Assembly (NCBI GenBank): GCA_050287605.1
Contig: JBNKCG010000060.1
Location: 1-16,179, forward strand
DNA: 16,179 bases
Reading direction: 5' to 3'
Source of the DNA: QQUJ01 sp050287605
Lineage (GTDB): Bacteria; Pseudomonadota; Gammaproteobacteria; QQUJ01
The notes below the pieces were generated by a model. It was not told the origin of the DNA. It worked only from the letters and a program-made list of their open reading frames with translations, and made no database searches. This document shows positions 14,495-16,179 of the stretch, in pieces. The position numbers and the translations under genes are program-made. Position 1 is the stretch's first letter; every line of letters begins with the position of its first letter.

Positions 14495-15405
14495 TGGATC
14501 GTATCGGCCGCGAAGCCGTGGCGAAGAAAGGTTGGCTGGCAGCACACCGCTGGTTGTTGCTGCGACGTGTCAGCCAAGCCTCGGTCTTGGGGCTGTTTTT
14601 GCTGGGGCCGCTGGCCGGCATTTGGTGGATCAAAGGCAACCTCAGCGCCAGTCTGTTTCTCGACACCGTGCCCATGACCGATCCCTTCGTCTTCATGCAA
14701 TCGCTGCTGGCGGGCCACGTCGATGTCGCTTCCACGGCGGTGACGGGGGCGCTGATCGTGCTCGCCTTTTATCTGCTGGTGGGCGGACGGGCGTTCTGCT
14801 CGTGGGTGTGTCCCATGAATGTCGTTACCGACGGCGCCGCCTGGCTGCGTGGCCGGTTTGGGTTGCGCCAGACGCTGAAGATTCCACGCTCGTTTCGTTA
14901 TTGGCTGCTGGCCGCGGTGCTGGGGTTGGCGTTCGTCAGCGGATCGCTGGCATGGGAACTGATCAACCCGGTGTCCATGCTGCATCGTGGATTGATCTTC
15001 GGGATGGGGTTCGGCTGGACGGTGATCGCGGCGGTGTTTCTGTTCGATCTGTTCGTCGCCAAGCGCGGCTGGTGCAGCCACCTCTGCCCGCAAGGCGCGC
15101 TGTACGGCGTGATCGGCTACTTCAGCCCGCTGCGGGTGCGCGCCGACAACCGCGCCGCGTGCGACGACTGCAAAGAGTGCTATCTGGTTTGTCCCGAACC
15201 GCAGGTGATCACGCCGGCGCTCAAAGGCGGCGTGCAGGGTTTGGGGCCGGTGATCGCCTCGGGAGCCTGCACCAACTGCGGGCGCTGCATCGACGTTTGC
15301 GCCGAGGATGTGTTTCGGTTCGGTGCCCGGTTTCACCGCCGCACGGGGCACGCCCAAGGCGTGCGAACGGGTGGCTCGCAAAATGAATTACGGCATACAC
15401 ACTGA
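14494..15405 (+). CDS. napH: NapH, membrane-bound quinol dehydrogenase component
   Basis: This is a 303-aa integral membrane protein (E. coli NapH is 287 aa) that takes electrons from quinol and passes them to NapG. About four membrane helices are visible, starting at residues 25-45. Two CxxxCP motifs lie at helix ends: CSWVCPMNVVTD and CSHLCPQGALYG. A cytoplasmic C-terminal domain carries two [4Fe-4S] motifs, CDDCKECYLVCP and CTNCGRCIDVCAEDVF. ATG14494 overlaps the napG stop (TGATG) and has GGAGAG at 14482-14487. The last 25 residues are basic and not obviously conserved. Confidence 0.95.
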   Translation: MDRIGREAVAKKGWLAAHRWLLLRRVSQASVLGLFLLGPLAGIWWIKGNLSASLFLDTVPMTDPFVFMQSLLAGHVDVASTAVTGALIVLAFYLLVGGRAFCSWVCPMNVVTDGAAWLRGRFGLRQTLKIPRSFRYWLLAAVLGLAFVSGSLAWELINPVSMLHRGLIFGMGFGWTVIAAVFLFDLFVAKRGWCSHLCPQGALYGVIGYFSPLRVRADNRAACDDCKECYLVCPEPQVITPALKGGVQGLGPVIASGACTNCGRCIDVCAEDVFRFGARFHRRTGHAQGVRTGGSQNELRHTH

Positions 15406-15429
15406 TTTCAACGCGTGATGGAGGGTGTC

Positions 15430-15861
15430 ATGAAGAGAACGATTCTAACGACCGTGGCAGCGATGGTGAGTGCATTGATCTTGTCGCAGGCGATGGCAGC
15501 GGGTGTCCACTCGCTGCGCGGCGATCCGGCGCTTTCCGCCACCAATACGGATGCGCCCAGGGCGGGCAAGCTGATGACGCAGCAGGGCGGGTTCGAGCGC
15601 AACTACGAACAGCAGCCGCCGCTGATTCCGCACAAGATGGAGAAGTCCGAAATCGACCTCAAGGTCAACGGCTGCCTGAAATGCCACAGCAAGGAGAATT
15701 TCGAAAAGGAGAAGGCACCGGAAGTGGGGGAGAGCCACTACCTCGATGCCAGCGGCAACAAACAGGACAAGATCAGCATGCGCCGCTACTTCTGCACCCA
15801 GTGCCACGTGCCACAGTCGGAATCGGCGCCGTTGGTGGAGAACGTCTTCACCGCCAAGTGA
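15430..15861 (+). CDS. napB: NapB, diheme cytochrome c subunit of periplasmic nitrate reductase
   Basis: This is a 143-aa periplasmic electron-transfer partner of NapA (E. coli NapB is 149 aa). A Sec signal peptide spans about residues 1-20, ending AMA. Two c-type heme motifs are present: CLKCH (C82, C85, H86) and CTQCH (C122, C125, H126). Likely distal heme ligands lie in the conserved segments PPLIPHKM and ESHYLDA. ATG15430 has GGAGGG at 15420-15425; an ATG at 15418 is possible but gives a poorer leader. It starts 24 nt after napH and is the last gene of the operon, followed by an intrinsic terminator. No napC follows. Confidence 0.95.
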   Translation: MKRTILTTVAAMVSALILSQAMAAGVHSLRGDPALSATNTDAPRAGKLMTQQGGFERNYEQQPPLIPHKMEKSEIDLKVNGCLKCHSKENFEKEKAPEVGESHYLDASGNKQDKISMRRYFCTQCHVPQSESAPLVENVFTAK

Positions 15862-15898
15862 TCGGCCGCGACGGCGGAATCGACCCGATAGCACTTCG

Positions 15899-15922
15899 GG
15901 GGCGCCTTTGGCGCCCCTTTTT
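15899..15922 (+). terminator. Rho-independent terminator of the nap operon
   Basis: GGGGCGCC (15899-15906) and GGCGCCCC (15910-15917) form a perfect 8-bp GC stem with a TTT loop, directly followed by five T (15918-15922). It lies 37 nt after the napB stop. The reverse strand has no T-run after the stem, so it serves the plus strand only. Confidence 0.93.
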
Positions 15923-16060
15923 GTTGGTAGTGCTTGTGAATGACGGATGACCCGATGGGGTGCGCTGTTGCGGATGTGCGCGTTGTCGCGTGAGTAGGCA
16001 CGACCATTTCCGTTGTCGCGCCAGCCGGGGTCTTCAGAAGCGGGTGTTGAGTCCGCCATC

Positions 16061-16179
16061 TCACCCACCGGTTTGGCGGCCTATCGCATCGGAACAGTCT
16101 GCGATATCCGCCGTTTTAAGCGTCTTGATCTTGCGGTCTTTTTGCGCGTTAATGAACGCCTCGACGCGCAAGACATACC
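16061..16179 (-). CDS. Unrecognised gene, C-terminal end only
   Basis: On the minus strand a frame runs from the window edge to TGA at 16061-16063, giving 38 residues that read like protein (YVLRVEAFINAQKDRKIKTL, then a short acidic-helical end and GGstop). The 5' part lies beyond the window. The composition is plausible for a helical C-terminus, but the family is not recognisable. The piece is short enough that an open frame by chance cannot be excluded. It would converge on the nap operon. Confidence 0.4.
   Translation of the reverse strand, partial: YVLRVEAFINAQKDRKIKTLKTADIADCSDAIGRQTGG

Noticed and set aside
10991..14545. Very long minus-strand open frame opposite napA and napG
   Set aside because: It is a GC-rich shadow of napA/napG, which have full sets of cofactor motifs. 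The antisense product is low-complexity and matches nothing.
15981..16020. Direct repeat CGTTGTCGCG at 15981-15990 and 16011-16020, period 30 bp
   Set aside because: There are only two 10-bp copies and no third, so there is no support for a CRISPR or iteron array. It could be a binding-site pair, but chance is as likely.
1..16179. tRNA, rRNA, CRISPR array, IS transposase, integrase or att sites
   Set aside because: I looked on both strands and found no cloverleaf-like sequence, repeat-spacer array, transposase or integrase motif. The palindromic elements carry no genes of their own.

Overview
The window is GC-rich bacterial DNA with short gene spacing, ATGA/GTGA overlaps and clear Shine-Dalgarno sequences. 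A membrane-bound group 1 uptake [NiFe]-hydrogenase locus and a periplasmic nitrate reductase (nap) locus suggest a facultative, H2-oxidising, nitrate-respiring proteobacterium. A gammaproteobacterium, perhaps from a sulfur-oxidising or purple-sulfur lineage, fits best. That placement is inferred from gene content and overall feel, not from a marker gene.

Layout. (1) 1-2970, plus strand: the downstream part of a hydrogenase operon. It holds cytochrome b subunit HyaC/HupC (5' end outside the window), the HyaD-type maturation protease, HyaF/HupH, and a fused rubredoxin (HupI) plus HybE/HupJ chaperone. A 182-bp palindrome (664-845) sits just after the hyaD start codon and reads through in frame. 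(2) 3051-4432, plus: a MoaD/ThiS-like ubiquitin-fold protein ending in Gly-Gly, followed 2 nt later by a cytoplasmic BNR/Asp-box propeller. (3) 4444-6021: a DUF1304 membrane protein convergent with a Bcr/CflA-type MFS transporter. (4) 6222-7193, plus: an exported Vgb-like seven-bladed propeller. (5) 7204-9521, minus: a PA2778-family C39-like cysteine peptidase lipoprotein with TPRs, a PA2779-family membrane protein, and a PP2C-like phosphatase in which two metal-binding Asp residues are Asn. (6) 9522-10158: a 637-bp intergenic region with a palindromic repeat, a consensus sigma-54 promoter facing the PP2C gene, and a perfect FNR-type box facing nap. (7) 10159-15861, plus: napF-napD-napA-napG-napH-napB, closed by a strong intrinsic terminator at 15899-15922. 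(8) 16061-16179, minus: the C-terminal end of an unrecognised gene.

How the genes work together. The hydrogenase feeds electrons from H2 to quinone through HyaC, while HyaD, HyaF and HupIJ mature the enzyme. The nap products take quinol electrons (NapG/NapH in the absence of a local napC) through NapB to the molybdenum enzyme NapA, with NapD and NapF as maturation factors. H2 oxidation coupled to nitrate reduction is therefore a plausible anaerobic lifestyle. The FNR-type box fits nap induction when oxygen is low. The sigma-54/PP2C signalling gene next to nap, the MoaD-propeller pair and the PA2778/PA2779 pair are the least understood parts. Three separate large inverted repeats (664-845, 9537-9604, 13528-13586) sit at gene boundaries.
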